Origin: Salinibacillus kushneri | GTDB lineage: Bacteria; Bacillota; Bacilli; Bacillales; Alkalibacillaceae | Length of the DNA stretch: 64,000 bases | NCBI RefSeq assembly: GCF_900111405.1 | Contig: NZ_FOHJ01000002.1 | Coordinates: 186,001-250,000 of the forward strand | Direction: 5' to 3' | Part shown: one piece after another, positions 1-8,162 of the stretch | Numbering within the stretch: position 1 is the first letter of the stretch | How the letters are laid out: each line of letters opens with the position of its first letter | The notes under the pieces: generated by a model | The model's database searches: none | What the model was told of the DNA's origin: nothing | What the model saw: only the letters and a program-made list of their open reading frames with translations | Made by a program: the position numbers and the translations under genes

Positions 1-1
1 T

Positions 2-46
2 ATTTTTGAAGCTTTACGTCAGCAAGGTTTTCCTCATATGAACTAA
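2..46 (+). CDS. C-terminal end of an upstream gene (partial)
   Basis: The last 14 codons of a gene that begins before the window; the residues read IFEALRQQGFPHMN and end at TAA. A hairpin follows directly, as expected for the 3' end of a transcription unit. The fragment is too short to assign a family. Confidence 0.5.
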   Translation: MFEALRQQGFPHMN

Positions 47-50
47 AAAA

Positions 51-103
51 GCCGCCATCTCCAACAATTGGGTGGATGGCGACTTCTCTATCTTTTTATT
101 TTT
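51..103 (+). terminator. Rho-independent terminator
   Basis: GCCGCCATC (51-59) pairs with GATGGCGAC (75-83) with one imperfect pair, followed by a T-rich run from 88. It lies 4 bases after the stop codon of the upstream gene. Confidence 0.6.
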
Positions 104-176
104 TGGTATTATAACCAGCTGAAAAGATTGATGTAAGGAATGCGATGGATACCCCTAAGATAAGTATTATCTTCAT
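96..176 (-). CDS. 26-residue single-span membrane peptide
   Basis: ATG at 176 and TAA at 96-98 encode 26 residues. The peptide starts MKIILILGVSIAFLTSIFSA and ends GYNTKK. It is one hydrophobic helix with a lysine at each end, so it is probably a membrane peptide. A strong Shine-Dalgarno (AAAGGAGGA on the minus strand, about 183-190) sits at good spacing, and a SigA-like promoter lies upstream at 235-262. It runs towards the terminator of the upstream gene. I do not recognise a family; small hydrophobic peptides of this kind are common in Bacillaceae and are usually unannotated. The function is unknown; a leader peptide is possible, but nothing follows it on this strand. Confidence 0.55.
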   Translation of the reverse strand: MKIILILGVSIAFLTSIFSAGYNTKK

Positions 177-234
177 GAAAAATCCTCCTTTTGTCAAACG
201 TAAACCATTCTTTATGTAATGTAAGCTATTTCTT

Positions 235-262
235 ATTATACCAAATATTGCGTCTGTTTGAA
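235..262 (-). promoter_or_regulatory. SigA-type promoter for the 26-residue peptide
   Basis: On the minus strand: -35 TTCAAA (257-262), 16-base spacer, perfect -10 TATAAT (235-240). It lies about 60 bases upstream of the ATG at 176. Confidence 0.45.
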
Positions 263-390
263 TATCCTTTCTTAATCTTCATAGATATTTCATGTTTTTC
301 TTGTTTTTTATTAAACTACAACAAGTTTATACATTACACATAGATTTTACTTTTATGTTCCTTTTATACATTTTTTTGGAGGTGTTAATG

Positions 391-1308
391 ATGAATGTTG
401 TTGTGATGGGAGCAGGAGCAGTAGGTGGTTACTATGGTGGAAAACTCGCCCAAAATGGTGAATCTGTTTATTTTTTAGTCAGAAAGAGAAGGTATGAACA
501 GCTCAAACAAAGGGGCTTGAACATTGAAAGCATCCATGGGAATTTTTCCTTCGAACCAAACCTTATAGTGGAGCCTAAAGAGGTGGAACAGCCGGATCTT
601 GTTATTGTAGCTTTAAAAAATTATCATCTGGAAGGTGCTATGCCTCAGTTAGAAGAGTTAGTACAGCAAGGAGCTAAATTATTACCTCTGTTAAATGGAG
701 TGGAGCACTTAGATTTGTTTATTGAAAAGTTTGGAAAGGAAAATGTCTTAGGGGGACTATGCTATATCGAATCTACCTTGAACGAAAAAGGGGATATCAT
801 TCAAAAAAGTCCAATGCAGGATATTATCTTTGGTCCCTTAACAACACAGGATTCTTCCTTTTTAGAAAACATTGAAAAGATGATGAAGGATGCTAAAATA
901 GCTGTTACCCTTACGGAAGAGATTCTTGCAGAAATATGGAAAAAATTTATTTTTATAACTTCTCTGAGCGGCATAACATCAGCCGTTCGGGCACCTATTG
1001 GAGTGGCACTGGAAGATGAGGTAACACAAGCCTTTTTACGAAATCTTATTACTGAAGTATACAAAATTTCTCAGGCAAGACAAGTAGAAATATCCGGTGA
1101 TATGGTGGATACCGTAATGGAAAGGCTGAAAAGCGTATCTCCTGATCTCACTTCCTCCATGCATAAGGACCTGAAAAAAGGACTGCCTTTGGAATTGGAC
1201 AGTATGCATGGGTATCTTTTAACGTTGGGTGAACAATATAACATTGACCTTCCTTGTCTAAAGGCGATATACGCGTTGTTACATCCTTATAAGAATGGTC
1301 AAAATTGA
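391..1308 (+). CDS. panE: 2-dehydropantoate 2-reductase
   Basis: Ketopantoate reductase (PanE/ApbA family). It reduces 2-dehydropantoate to pantoate with NADPH in the pantothenate and coenzyme A pathway, in the cytosol. The N-terminus carries the Rossmann motif GAGAVG at residues 7-12, and the length of about 305 residues is normal for the family. The C-terminal half holds the conserved KKFIFITSLSGITSAVRAPIG helix region and an EL.S..G segment. The open frame extends upstream to 292, but GGAGG at 378-382 favours ATG 391 (8 bases) over ATG 388 (5 bases), and MNVVVMGAGAVGG aligns with family N-termini. It is a single-gene unit closed by a strong terminator. Bacillaceae often carry more than one PanE paralogue, so this may be an accessory copy. 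Confidence 0.9.
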   Translation: MNVVVMGAGAVGGYYGGKLAQNGESVYFLVRKRRYEQLKQRGLNIESIHGNFSFEPNLIVEPKEVEQPDLVIVALKNYHLEGAMPQLEELVQQGAKLLPLLNGVEHLDLFIEKFGKENVLGGLCYIESTLNEKGDIIQKSPMQDIIFGPLTTQDSSFLENIEKMMKDAKIAVTLTEEILAEIWKKFIFITSLSGITSAVRAPIGVALEDEVTQAFLRNLITEVYKISQARQVEISGDMVDTVMERLKSVSPDLTSSMHKDLKKGLPLELDSMHGYLLTLGEQYNIDLPCLKAIYALLHPYKNGQN

Positions 1309-1335
1309 GCTGCTGTAGCGCAGCTCAATTTTTTT
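1302..1335 (+). terminator. Terminator of panE
   Basis: AATTGAGCTG (1303-1312) pairs with CAGCTCAATT (1321-1330), followed by a T run. The stem overlaps the stop codon. Confidence 0.85.
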
Positions 1336-1423
1336 AGGTACGTGGGGGAACCGGCGGGAATTTGGAAATTGATAAAAAATGAAAGAAGATGCTTTAATTG
1401 TCCAATTATTCGTAGATTCGATT

Positions 1424-1602
1424 ATCTCCGTGAATTCTTCTTATGCTGTTGGGCCTGATCAGTCGCCTCCGCTTTTCTATGTCCAGCTGCGGCTCCTAGG
1501 CCCAAGCAGACATAAGCAAAATCCACTCCGTAGCGAAACCCGCGCCACTCCGTGAATTCTGCTTATGCTGTTGGGCCTAACCAGTCGCCTCCGCTTTTCT
1601 GT
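1424..1602. repeat. Dispersed intergenic repeat, family A, copy 1 (two half-units)
   Basis: Two direct copies of GTGAATTCTNCTTATGCTG with the following TTGGGCC..CAGTCGCCTCCGCTTTTCT lie about 119 bases apart (from 1432 and from 1551). Between them is TCCAGCTGCGGCTCCTAGG (from about 1482). TAGGCCCAAGCAGACATAAGC in the middle is an imperfect inverted copy of GCTTATGCTGTTGGGCCTA. Related copies lie at about 21.9, 49.7 and 63.8 kb. This family-like element fills most of the 459-base gap between panE and mhqO. Confidence 0.7.
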
Positions 1603-1607
1603 ATCCC

Positions 1608-1636
1608 TTGACAGTTGTTTTTGTTCGTTTTATAAT
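1608..1636 (+). promoter_or_regulatory. SigA promoter of the mhqO operon
   Basis: Perfect consensus: TTGACA (1608-1613), 17-base spacer, TATAAT (1631-1636). A promoter this strong needs a repressor, and an operator-like palindrome follows directly. Confidence 0.85.
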
Positions 1637-1637
1637 T

Positions 1638-1655
1638 TAGTTCGAATTCAAGATA
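1638..1655 (+). promoter_or_regulatory. Probable MhqR operator
   Basis: AGTTCGAATTCAAGAT (1639-1654) matches 13 of 16 positions of the B. subtilis MhqR palindrome ATCTCGAATTCGAGAT, as I recall it. It begins two bases after the -10 box, so a bound MarR-type repressor would block transcription initiation. The MhqR gene itself is not in this window. Confidence 0.65.
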
Positions 1656-1767
1656 AATGAATTGATAACATTTGAAAATGAGGAATGGACTTTACAAGAA
1701 ATTGTAAATAGATTTTTGAATTAGGATAAACTAGAACGGAATTTACTTGAAATGAGGAGCGGGTTTT

Positions 1768-2706
1768 ATGTCAAAGGTTACCAAGGGGATTCATCATATT
1801 ACGGCGATTGTCAGTGATCCCCAGGAAAACATGGATTTTTATGCTGGAATTTTAGGTTTGCGGTTTGTGAAAAAGACGATTAATTTCGATGATCCGGGTA
1901 CGTACCACTTTTACTTTGGCGATGAAGACGGATCACCTGGAACAATTATGACGTTTTTTCCAGTTCCAGGAGCTCATAAAGGCAGGGTAGGCAGTGGACA
2001 GGTAGGGGTTACTTCTTTTGTGGTTCCTGCTGGTTCCCTTTCTTTCTGGGAAAACCGGTTAGCTAAATTTGATATTAAAACAAAGAAAACAAACCGATTT
2101 GGAGAGAATTCTTTGGAATTTGAAGATATCCACGGCTTGCGTTTAGAACTTGTTGAACGTGAGGAAGGGGCTTTAAACAATTGGAGTTTTGGGGAAGTTA
2201 CACCTGATGTAGCCATTAAAGGCTTTGGCGGTGCAACGCTTTATTCCAGACAGCCGGGAAAAACTGCCGAACTGCTAACCAGCTTAATGGGTTTGGAAAA
2301 GGTTGGGGAAGAAGAAGACATCATTCGCCTCCAAGCCACTGGTGACATTGGTAATGTGATTGATATTAAACAAAGTGCTGTAGTTAGAGGGCTTCAAGGC
2401 TCGGGAACGGTTCATCACATCGCTTTTCGCGCAGAAGATGATGATGATCAAATCGAATGGCAGCATCTTTTGCAGGAAAATGGCTACCAGGTTACACCTG
2501 TTCAGGATCGCAATTATTTTAATTCGGTATACTTCCGGGAGTTTGGACAAATTTTGTTTGAAATTGCAACCGATCCTCCAGGGTTCGCGATTGACGAAGA
2601 AAAGGACAGGCTGGGTGAGACTTTACGTTTGCCTGAATGGTATGAACCACATCGAAAGCGTATTGAAGACATTCTATTACCTGTAGAAGTTCGAGAACTT
2701 GATTAA
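1768..2706 (+). CDS. mhqO: Glyoxalase-fold ring-cleaving dioxygenase, MhqO/MhqA type
   Basis: Vicinal-oxygen-chelate extradiol dioxygenase of 312 residues, the usual length for MhqA/MhqO. The family acts in breakdown of hydroquinones and other quinone-like electrophiles. Two VOC modules are visible. The first begins GIHHITAIVSDPQENMDFYAG (residues 7-27) and supplies an iron-ligand histidine; the second contains TVHHIAFRAEDDDD (about residues 215-228), with FEIATDPPGF near the end. The ATG follows GAGGAGCGGG at good spacing. It is the first gene of a unit with mhqD and probably wrbA, behind a perfect SigA promoter with an MhqR-like operator, which supports the specific assignment over a general glyoxalase. 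Induction by quinones is inferred from that operator. Confidence 0.85.
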   Translation: MSKVTKGIHHITAIVSDPQENMDFYAGILGLRFVKKTINFDDPGTYHFYFGDEDGSPGTIMTFFPVPGAHKGRVGSGQVGVTSFVVPAGSLSFWENRLAKFDIKTKKTNRFGENSLEFEDIHGLRLELVEREEGALNNWSFGEVTPDVAIKGFGGATLYSRQPGKTAELLTSLMGLEKVGEEEDIIRLQATGDIGNVIDIKQSAVVRGLQGSGTVHHIAFRAEDDDDQIEWQHLLQENGYQVTPVQDRNYFNSVYFREFGQILFEIATDPPGFAIDEEKDRLGETLRLPEWYEPHRKRIEDILLPVEVRELD

Positions 2707-2725
2707 TAAAAGAGGAGGAAATCTG

Positions 2726-3343
2726 TTGAAACACATTTTTAATAAAGGGTCTAATTCTGACAAACCAACCTTTTTATTATTACACGGAACTGGTGGAACA
2801 GAACAGGACTTACTTCCACTAGCCGGTATGATAGACGGAGAAGCGTCTGTATTGAGTGTTCGTGGAAATGTTTCCGAAAATGGAATGCCCCGTTTTTTCC
2901 GTCGATTAGCTGAAGGGGTATTTGACGAAGAAGATCTTATCAATCGTACGAAAGAATTGCATGAATTTTTGGATGAAGCGGCAGATCAATATGGTTTTGA
3001 TCGAAATAACATTGTAGCGATAGGCTATTCCAATGGCGCTAATATTGCCTGCAGTCTTTTATTCCATTATCAAAATTCACTAAAGGGTGCCATGCTTCAT
3101 CATCCAATGATACCTAGAAGAGGGATTGGACTTCCTGATTTATCTGGTGTTCCTATCTTCATTGCTGCGGGTAGTAATGACCCAATTTGTTCACCAGAGG
3201 AGTCAAATGAGCTTCATACTTTATTAGAAAATGCAGGGGCTGGTGTGGAATTACATTGGGATAATTACGGTCACCAATTAACTAGAGGTGAAGTAGAAAA
3301 ATCAACTGAATGGTATCAAAAACATTATGGTGAAAATTCATGA
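2726..3343 (+). CDS. mhqD: Carboxylesterase/phospholipase family hydrolase MhqD
   Basis: Alpha/beta hydrolase of 205 residues. Visible are the oxyanion-loop motif LLHGTGG, the nucleophile elbow GYSNGAN (GxSxG), a catalytic aspartate in AGSNDPICSPEE and a catalytic histidine in NYGHQL. In B. subtilis MhqD is encoded directly after the MhqO dioxygenase and belongs to the MhqR regulon, which is the arrangement here. The start is TTG at 2726: AGAGGAGG (2711-2718) is 7 bases upstream, and the residues before it are the translated ribosome binding site. The gap to mhqO is 19 bases, so the two are surely co-transcribed. The natural substrate of the family is not firmly known. Confidence 0.82.
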   Translation: MKHIFNKGSNSDKPTFLLLHGTGGTEQDLLPLAGMIDGEASVLSVRGNVSENGMPRFFRRLAEGVFDEEDLINRTKELHEFLDEAADQYGFDRNNIVAIGYSNGANIACSLLFHYQNSLKGAMLHHPMIPRRGIGLPDLSGVPIFIAAGSNDPICSPEESNELHTLLENAGAGVELHWDNYGHQLTRGEVEKSTEWYQKHYGENS

Positions 3344-3352
3344 ATTATGTGA

Positions 3353-3399
3353 TTTTAATCTAATTTAAGGGGGTGATTCCGGAATAAATTAGATTAAAA
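3353..3399 (+). promoter_or_regulatory. Perfect 15-bp inverted repeat between mhqD and wrbA
   Basis: TTTTAATCTAATTTA (3353-3367) and TAAATTAGATTAAAA (3385-3399) are exact reverse complements around a 17-base G-rich loop. The stem is AT-only except for one pair, and no T tract follows. It could be an operator, an RNA processing or stability element, or a weak attenuator ahead of wrbA. Confidence 0.5.
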
Positions 3400-3420
3400 G
3401 GTATGAAAGGTGTTTAGTTT

Positions 3421-4086
3421 ATGGGTATTTTTAGCAAACTATTTAATAAATCAAAGGAAAAGGAGTCGAGTCAAATGGCAGATGTAAATTTAGCAGTTAT
3501 TTATTACAGTTCAACTGGAACAAACTACGAATTAGCAAAATGGGCTGAAGAAGCGGGAAAGGAAGCTGGTGCAAATGTGAAAGTTGTAAGAGTACCTGAA
3601 CTTGCACCTGAGGAAGCTATTGCCTCTAACCCAGCATGGAAAGAGCATCTTGAAGCTACAAAAGACGTACCAGAAGCAACTTCAGATGATATAGAATGGG
3701 CAGATGCTTTATTATTCAGCATGCCTACTCGTTTTGGTAACCTACCAGCTCAAATGAAACAATTCCTTGATGAGCAAGGTGGTCTTTGGGCAAATGGTAA
3801 AACTGTAAATAAAGTAGTTAGTGGAATGACTTCCGCACAAAACCCACATGGGGGTCAAGAGGCAACTATTCTTTCCCTTTACACATCCATGGCACACTGG
3901 GGAGCAATTATTGTACCTCCAGGATATTCTGACCAATCTATCTTTGCTGGTGGTGGCAACCCATATGGTACGAGTGCTTCACAAGGACAAGATGGAAATA
4001 TCGTTGAAGATGTAGAAGCAGCTGTTAAACATCAGGCTAAGCGCCTTGTAGATGTAGCAACATGGGTGAAAAACGGTCAACAATAA
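3421..4086 (+). CDS. wrbA: WrbA-type NAD(P)H:quinone oxidoreductase
   Basis: Flavodoxin-fold quinone reductase. WrbA enzymes use FMN to reduce quinones by two electrons and so avoid semiquinone radicals. The FMN phosphate loop is YYSSTGTNY near residues 28-36. The family motif MPTRFGNLPAQMKQFLD (about 101-117) and the flavin/NAD region SQNPHGGQE-like segment SAQNPHGGQE (about 139-148) are intact. Two starts are possible. ATG 3421 (221 residues) has AAAGG 10 bases upstream and adds a charged tail, MGIFSKLFNKSKEKE. ATG 3475 (203 residues) has AAAAGGAG 9 bases upstream and gives the usual WrbA N-terminus. I list the longer form but cannot decide. Placement after mhqOD fits a role in quinone defence. 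Confidence 0.85.
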   Translation: MGIFSKLFNKSKEKESSQMADVNLAVIYYSSTGTNYELAKWAEEAGKEAGANVKVVRVPELAPEEAIASNPAWKEHLEATKDVPEATSDDIEWADALLFSMPTRFGNLPAQMKQFLDEQGGLWANGKTVNKVVSGMTSAQNPHGGQEATILSLYTSMAHWGAIIVPPGYSDQSIFAGGGNPYGTSASQGQDGNIVEDVEAAVKHQAKRLVDVATWVKNGQQ

Positions 4087-4100
4087 ACTAAACCAATAAC

Positions 4101-4133
4101 AAGAGCTGACCCATAGGGTTGGCTCTTTTTTTA
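4101..4133 (+). terminator. Terminator of the mhq/wrbA unit
   Basis: AAGAGCTGACCC (4101-4112) pairs with GGGTTGGCTCTT (4116-4127), with G-U pairs, followed by seven T. Confidence 0.85.
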
Positions 4134-4314
4134 TTGGTATTTTTCTAATATACGGATGGATGGGGATTTTTTGCTTAGTGGATGGTGCCAGGCGAAAGGA
4201 TAATTTGATAGCTATCTGAATTTTACGCACAGGCATTCTCGCACTTAATATCTTCCCCCCACTTTTTACTCTTTTCTCCTTAATAATTCATCATTAGCTC
4301 GTCCTCGACATATA

Positions 4315-4332
4315 TTGTACAAAATCGTACAA
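4315..4332 (+). promoter_or_regulatory. Palindrome upstream of prkA
   Basis: TTGTAC (4315-4320) and GTACAA (4327-4332) form a perfect inverted repeat with a 6-base spacer, about 40 bases before the prkA start. It is a candidate operator; no factor is known to me. Confidence 0.35.
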
Positions 4333-4372
4333 ATCATCATATATTTCAATTCACCTAATAGGAGGGCGATGC

Positions 4373-6268
4373 ATGAGCATCTTAAACAAGATTGAGGAAC
4401 ATCGAAGGGAAGAAGAAGAGCTTCGATGGGAAGGCACGTTTAAAGAGTATTTAGAGCTTTTAAAAGAAAGGCCTTATTTAGCGCAGTCTGCACATTCAAG
4501 AATTTATCAAATGATTAAAGAAGCAGGCGTAGAGGAAAAGGATGGGCATAAAGAATATACGTTTTTCAGTCATGAGCTGTTTGGCCTTGAGGAAGCATTG
4601 GAGAAGTTAGTTGAAGAGTATTTTCATCCGGCTGCAGAACGACTGGATGTCAGGAAACGAATCCTACTTTTAATGGGGCCTGTAAGCGGTGGAAAATCAA
4701 CGATTGTTTCTTTACTAAAACGTGGACTTGAGCGATTTTCCTATACTGATTATGGGGCGGTGTATGCGATTAAAGGCTGCCCGATGTATGAAGATCCGCT
4801 TCATCTCGTCCCCCAGCATTTACGAGACGACTTCTATCAGGAATATGGAATACGCATTGAAGGTAATTTGTCCCCGCTAAATATGATGCGCCTTGAAAAA
4901 GAATATGGTGGTCGCATAGAAGACGTCATGGTGGAGCGCGTCTTTCTATCAGAAAACAAACGTCGGGGAATTGGTACCTTTAGCCCGTCTGATCCAAAAT
5001 CACAGGACATTGCAGATCTGACCGGATCTATTGACTTTTCCACGATTGCGGAATATGGCTCCGAATCAGACCCACGTGCATACCGTTTCGATGGAGAATT
5101 AAATGTGGCCAATCGGGGTTTAATGGAATTTCAGGAAATTTTAAAGTGTGATGAGAAGTTCTTATGGCATCTTTTATCGTTAACGCAGGAAGGGAATTTT
5201 AAAGCCGGCCGCTTTGCCTTAATAAGTGCTGATGAGTTAATTATTGCTCACACAAATGAAGCAGAATACCGTTCATTTATTGGCAATAAAAAGAATGAGG
5301 CCCTTCATTCCCGTATGATTGTTATGCCGGTTCCTTATAACTTAAAAGTTAGTGATGAAGAGCGCATTTATCAGAAAATGGTCAGAGAAAGTGATATGAG
5401 GGACGTCCACATTGCACCACATACATTAAAGATTACAGCCGTTTTTACCATTTTAACCAGATTGAAAGAATCGAAGCGACAGGATATAGATTTATTAAAG
5501 AAGCTGTATCTGTATGATGGGCAGAATGTAGAGGGCTTTAGTGAAGTTGATATTGATGAGTTTAAGAAGGAGTTTCCGGATGAGGGCATGGACGGTATTG
5601 ATCCCCGTTTTATCATGAATCGTATTTCTTCAGCCATTATTAAAAAAGATACGAATTCGATTAATGCACTAGATGTACTTCGAGCTCTAAAAGAGGGGCT
5701 GGACGATCATCCTTCGATTACGAAAGAGGATCGGGAGCGCTATTTATCTTTCATTTCCGTTGCCCGTAAAGAGTATGATGAGATTGCGAAAAATGAAGTA
5801 CAGAAAGCGTTCGTCTATTCTTATGAAGAATCAGCTAAGACATTAATGGATAATTATTTGGACAATGTGGAGGCCTATTGCAATAAAACAAAAATTAAGG
5901 ATCCTCTAACCGGTGAAGAAATGCCGCCTGATGAAAAGCTTATGCGTTCCATTGAAGAGCAGATTGGGATTTCGGAAAATGCGAAGAGAGGATTCCGTGA
6001 AGAGATTTTAATCCGCATTTCTGCCTATGCCAGAAAAGGTAAAAGGTTTGACTATCAATCCCACGAACGCCTTCGTGAAGCCATTCAGAAAAAATTGTTT
6101 GCTGATTTAAAAGATGTTGTAAAAATCACGACATCAACCAAAACCCCTGATGAACAACAGCTGAAGAAAATTAATGAAGTTATTGCCACCCTCATAGATG
6201 AGTATGGATACGATTCAACGTCTGCTAATGAATTATTGCGTTATGTGGGAAGCTTACTCAATCGTTAA
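4373..6268 (+). CDS. prkA: PrkA family serine protein kinase / AAA+ protein
   Basis: PrkA is a AAA+ ATPase with a C-terminal kinase-like domain, tied to sporulation in Bacillus. At 631 residues it has the same length as the B. subtilis protein. The P-loop is GPVSGGKST at residues 102-110. The conserved blocks YAIKGCPMYEDPLHLVP and GNLSPLNMMRLEKEYGG follow, and the DUF444-partner-type C-terminal region is intact. ATG 4373 follows AGGAGGGCG at 6-8 bases. In B. subtilis prkA sits beside yhbH; here yhbH lies 9 kb downstream (15396), separated by glnHPQ, czcD-czrA and odhAB. It is a single-gene unit with a strong terminator. Confidence 0.93.
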   Translation: MSILNKIEEHRREEEELRWEGTFKEYLELLKERPYLAQSAHSRIYQMIKEAGVEEKDGHKEYTFFSHELFGLEEALEKLVEEYFHPAAERLDVRKRILLLMGPVSGGKSTIVSLLKRGLERFSYTDYGAVYAIKGCPMYEDPLHLVPQHLRDDFYQEYGIRIEGNLSPLNMMRLEKEYGGRIEDVMVERVFLSENKRRGIGTFSPSDPKSQDIADLTGSIDFSTIAEYGSESDPRAYRFDGELNVANRGLMEFQEILKCDEKFLWHLLSLTQEGNFKAGRFALISADELIIAHTNEAEYRSFIGNKKNEALHSRMIVMPVPYNLKVSDEERIYQKMVRESDMRDVHIAPHTLKITAVFTILTRLKESKRQDIDLLKKLYLYDGQNVEGFSEVDIDEFKKEFPDEGMDGIDPRFIMNRISSAIIKKDTNSINALDVLRALKEGLDDHPSITKEDRERYLSFISVARKEYDEIAKNEVQKAFVYSYEESAKTLMDNYLDNVEAYCNKTKIKDPLTGEEMPPDEKLMRSIEEQIGISENAKRGFREEILIRISAYARKGKRFDYQSHERLREAIQKKLFADLKDVVKITTSTKTPDEQQLKKINEVIATLIDEYGYDSTSANELLRYVGSLLNR

Positions 6269-6324
6269 ACAATGGACTGAAAATTGTGTAGTAAAGTGAT
6301 TACCTTACACTATCCGAATGAGTA

Positions 6325-6363
6325 AAACCGTTCCGATGAGATAATTATCGGAACGGTTTTTTT
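6325..6363 (+). terminator. Terminator of prkA
   Basis: AAACCGTTCCGAT (6325-6337) pairs with ATCGGAACGGTTT (6347-6359), with a T run to 6363. The rest of the 347-base gap to glnH shows nothing clear beyond an AT-rich promoter region. Confidence 0.9.
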
Positions 6364-6615
6364 GAAATGTGACGAATTCTTCATACATCAAACGAGCACA
6401 TAGGAATATATTACCAAAAAGGTGAGCGAATTTTGACTTTAACGGAGTATACGGGTTTTTAAGGGAGTTATTCTATATAATTCTGTCCTATTTTTTCTTT
6501 ATGAGTATAAACAAGCCTAAATCATTACATTCAGATTTTTTTGAAAATTTAACTATTTTCATTCGTTTGGGATAATTAAGATTGTCTACAAAACATTAGG
6601 GGGTAGAATTTTTTC

Positions 6616-7422
6616 ATGAAGAAAAAAATATTTGGAATTTTTATTGTACTACTATCCATTGCAATGTTAGTTGGTTGTGGAACAAGTGAGTCATCAAGCA
6701 GCGATAGTGGGGATGGTGACGCAGATAGCGGTTCAAATGATGTAGAAACTTATCAGGTTGCGACAGACGCCAACTTCCAGCCATTTGAATATAAGAATCC
6801 GGAAACAGGAGATATGGAAGGCTTTGATATTGAATTACTTAGAGCCATTGCTGAAGAAGCTGGATTTGAGGTTGAATTTAATACGATGGAATTTGACGGT
6901 TTACTTGGTTCCATGCGTACAGGCAAGCATGACATTGGTGTTGCCGGTATTTCTATTACAGATGATCGTAAAGAAGAAATCGATTTCTCAGATAAGTATT
7001 ATGATTCTGGATTGATTTTGGCTGTTCCACAAGATTCAGATATTGGATCTATTGAGGATATTGACGGTCATGCAGTAGGTTCTCGTCAAGGATCTACGAG
7101 TGAAGAGTATCTGAAAGAAAACACAAATGCAGATGTAAATTCCTTTCCTGAAATTGTAACAGCTTATCAGGATCTAATTGCTGGACGACTTGATGCAGTA
7201 TTATATGACCTGCCAAACGTTCAATATTATATTAAAGAAAATGCTCCCGATAAATTGAAAACGGTTGGTGATATTTTAGAAGGTCAGCCATATGGAATTG
7301 CATTTCCAAAAGGATCTGAGCTTGTAGAGCCTGTAAATGATGCATTAGCGACACTTAAAGAAAATGGTACGTATGCAGAAATCTATGAAAAGTGGTTTGG
7401 TACAGAACCGCCACAAGAATAA
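6616..7422 (+). CDS. glnH: Glutamine ABC transporter substrate-binding lipoprotein
   Basis: Extracellular binding protein for a polar amino acid, anchored as a lipoprotein: signal peptide with lipobox LVGC (Cys at residue 21), then a Ser/Asp/Gly-rich linker and an SBP_bac_3 domain. The ligand-binding signatures [36 protein letters not shown] and the C-terminal block [27 protein letters not shown] closely resemble enteric GlnH, and the gene order H-P-Q is the enteric one. Glutamine is therefore the best guess, though other polar amino acids cannot be excluded. The ATG follows a run of G about 12 bases upstream, which is rather long spacing. An 11-bp hairpin after the gene probably stabilises its message. 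Confidence 0.88.
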   Translation: MKKKIFGIFIVLLSIAMLVGCGTSESSSSDSGDGDADSGSNDVETYQVATDANFQPFEYKNPETGDMEGFDIELLRAIAEEAGFEVEFNTMEFDGLLGSMRTGKHDIGVAGISITDDRKEEIDFSDKYYDSGLILAVPQDSDIGSIEDIDGHAVGSRQGSTSEEYLKENTNADVNSFPEIVTAYQDLIAGRLDAVLYDLPNVQYYIKENAPDKLKTVGDILEGQPYGIAFPKGSELVEPVNDALATLKENGTYAEIYEKWFGTEPPQE

Positions 7423-7457
7423 AAATCAAACACAACATTGTAAACACGACGAAATCA

Positions 7458-7484
7458 AGCGTAACAAGCTAAGCTTGTTACGCT
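7458..7484 (+). promoter_or_regulatory. Intercistronic hairpin after glnH
   Basis: AGCGTAACAAG (7458-7468) and CTTGTTACGCT (7474-7484) form a perfect stem with a 5-base loop and no long T tract. Hairpins like this after a binding-protein gene typically raise its message level relative to the permease genes. Confidence 0.7.
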
Positions 7485-7511
7485 ATTTTAAATTAAGGGG
7501 AGATTTTTAGA

Positions 7512-8162
7512 ATGATAGATGCTATTATGAATTCACCATATGTAAAATCCTTACCCTTTCTTTGGGAAGGGTTACAAGTAACAGTAGCTATTACCCTGAT
7601 TGGCTTATTTTTAGGTATGATTTTAGGGGCTTTGGCTGGTCTGGGGAAACTTTCCAAAATTAAAGTTATTCGAGGTTTTTGGACGGTTTATATAGAAATT
7701 ATACGTGGAACACCAATTATGGCACAGGCATTGTTTATTTATTTTGGTTTGTCAGAGTTGCAACTGAATTCTTTTACTACAGGAGTTATTGCCATTGCAT
7801 TAAACGCAGGTGCTTATATTGGAGAAATTGTCCGCGGGGCGGTATACTCCATTGATAGTGGACAGACTGAGGCAGGAAGGTCCCTGGGGTTAACAGAAAG
7901 ACAAACTATGCGCTATATTGTCTGGCCACAAGCCTTTAAACGTATGATTCCGCCTTTGGGAAATCAATTTGTCATTAGCTTGAAGGATACGTCAGTCTTC
8001 TCCGTTATTGCGGTGAGTGATTTAATTTACCAGGCCAGACAATATTATAACGCCACTTTTGAGCAGTTTGAAACGCTGGTGATGGTATGTTTATTCTATC
8101 TCATTATAACCATTCCTGCTGCTCTTTACTTAAGAAGAATAGAAAGGAAGATGGATGTTTAA
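7512..8162 (+). CDS. glnP: Glutamine ABC transporter permease
   Basis: Membrane permease of the HisM/GlnP type, 216 residues. It has about five transmembrane helices and the EAA loop that contacts the ATPase (EAGRSLGLTERQTMRYIVWPQA, around residues 118-139). The conserved EIIRGTPIMAQ motif is at about residues 62-72. The ATG follows AAGGGGAG. It lies between the binding-protein gene and the ATPase gene and abuts glnQ with no gap: TAA at 8160-8162, then ATG at 8163. Confidence 0.9.
   Translation: MIDAIMNSPYVKSLPFLWEGLQVTVAITLIGLFLGMILGALAGLGKLSKIKVIRGFWTVYIEIIRGTPIMAQALFIYFGLSELQLNSFTTGVIAIALNAGAYIGEIVRGAVYSIDSGQTEAGRSLGLTERQTMRYIVWPQAFKRMIPPLGNQFVISLKDTSVFSVIAVSDLIYQARQYYNATFEQFETLVMVCLFYLIITIPAALYLRRIERKMDV

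Noticed and set aside
3368-3390. Mini-ORF GTG-ATT-CCG-GAA-TAA in the hairpin loop
   Set aside because: The G run is too close to the GTG to act as its ribosome binding site.
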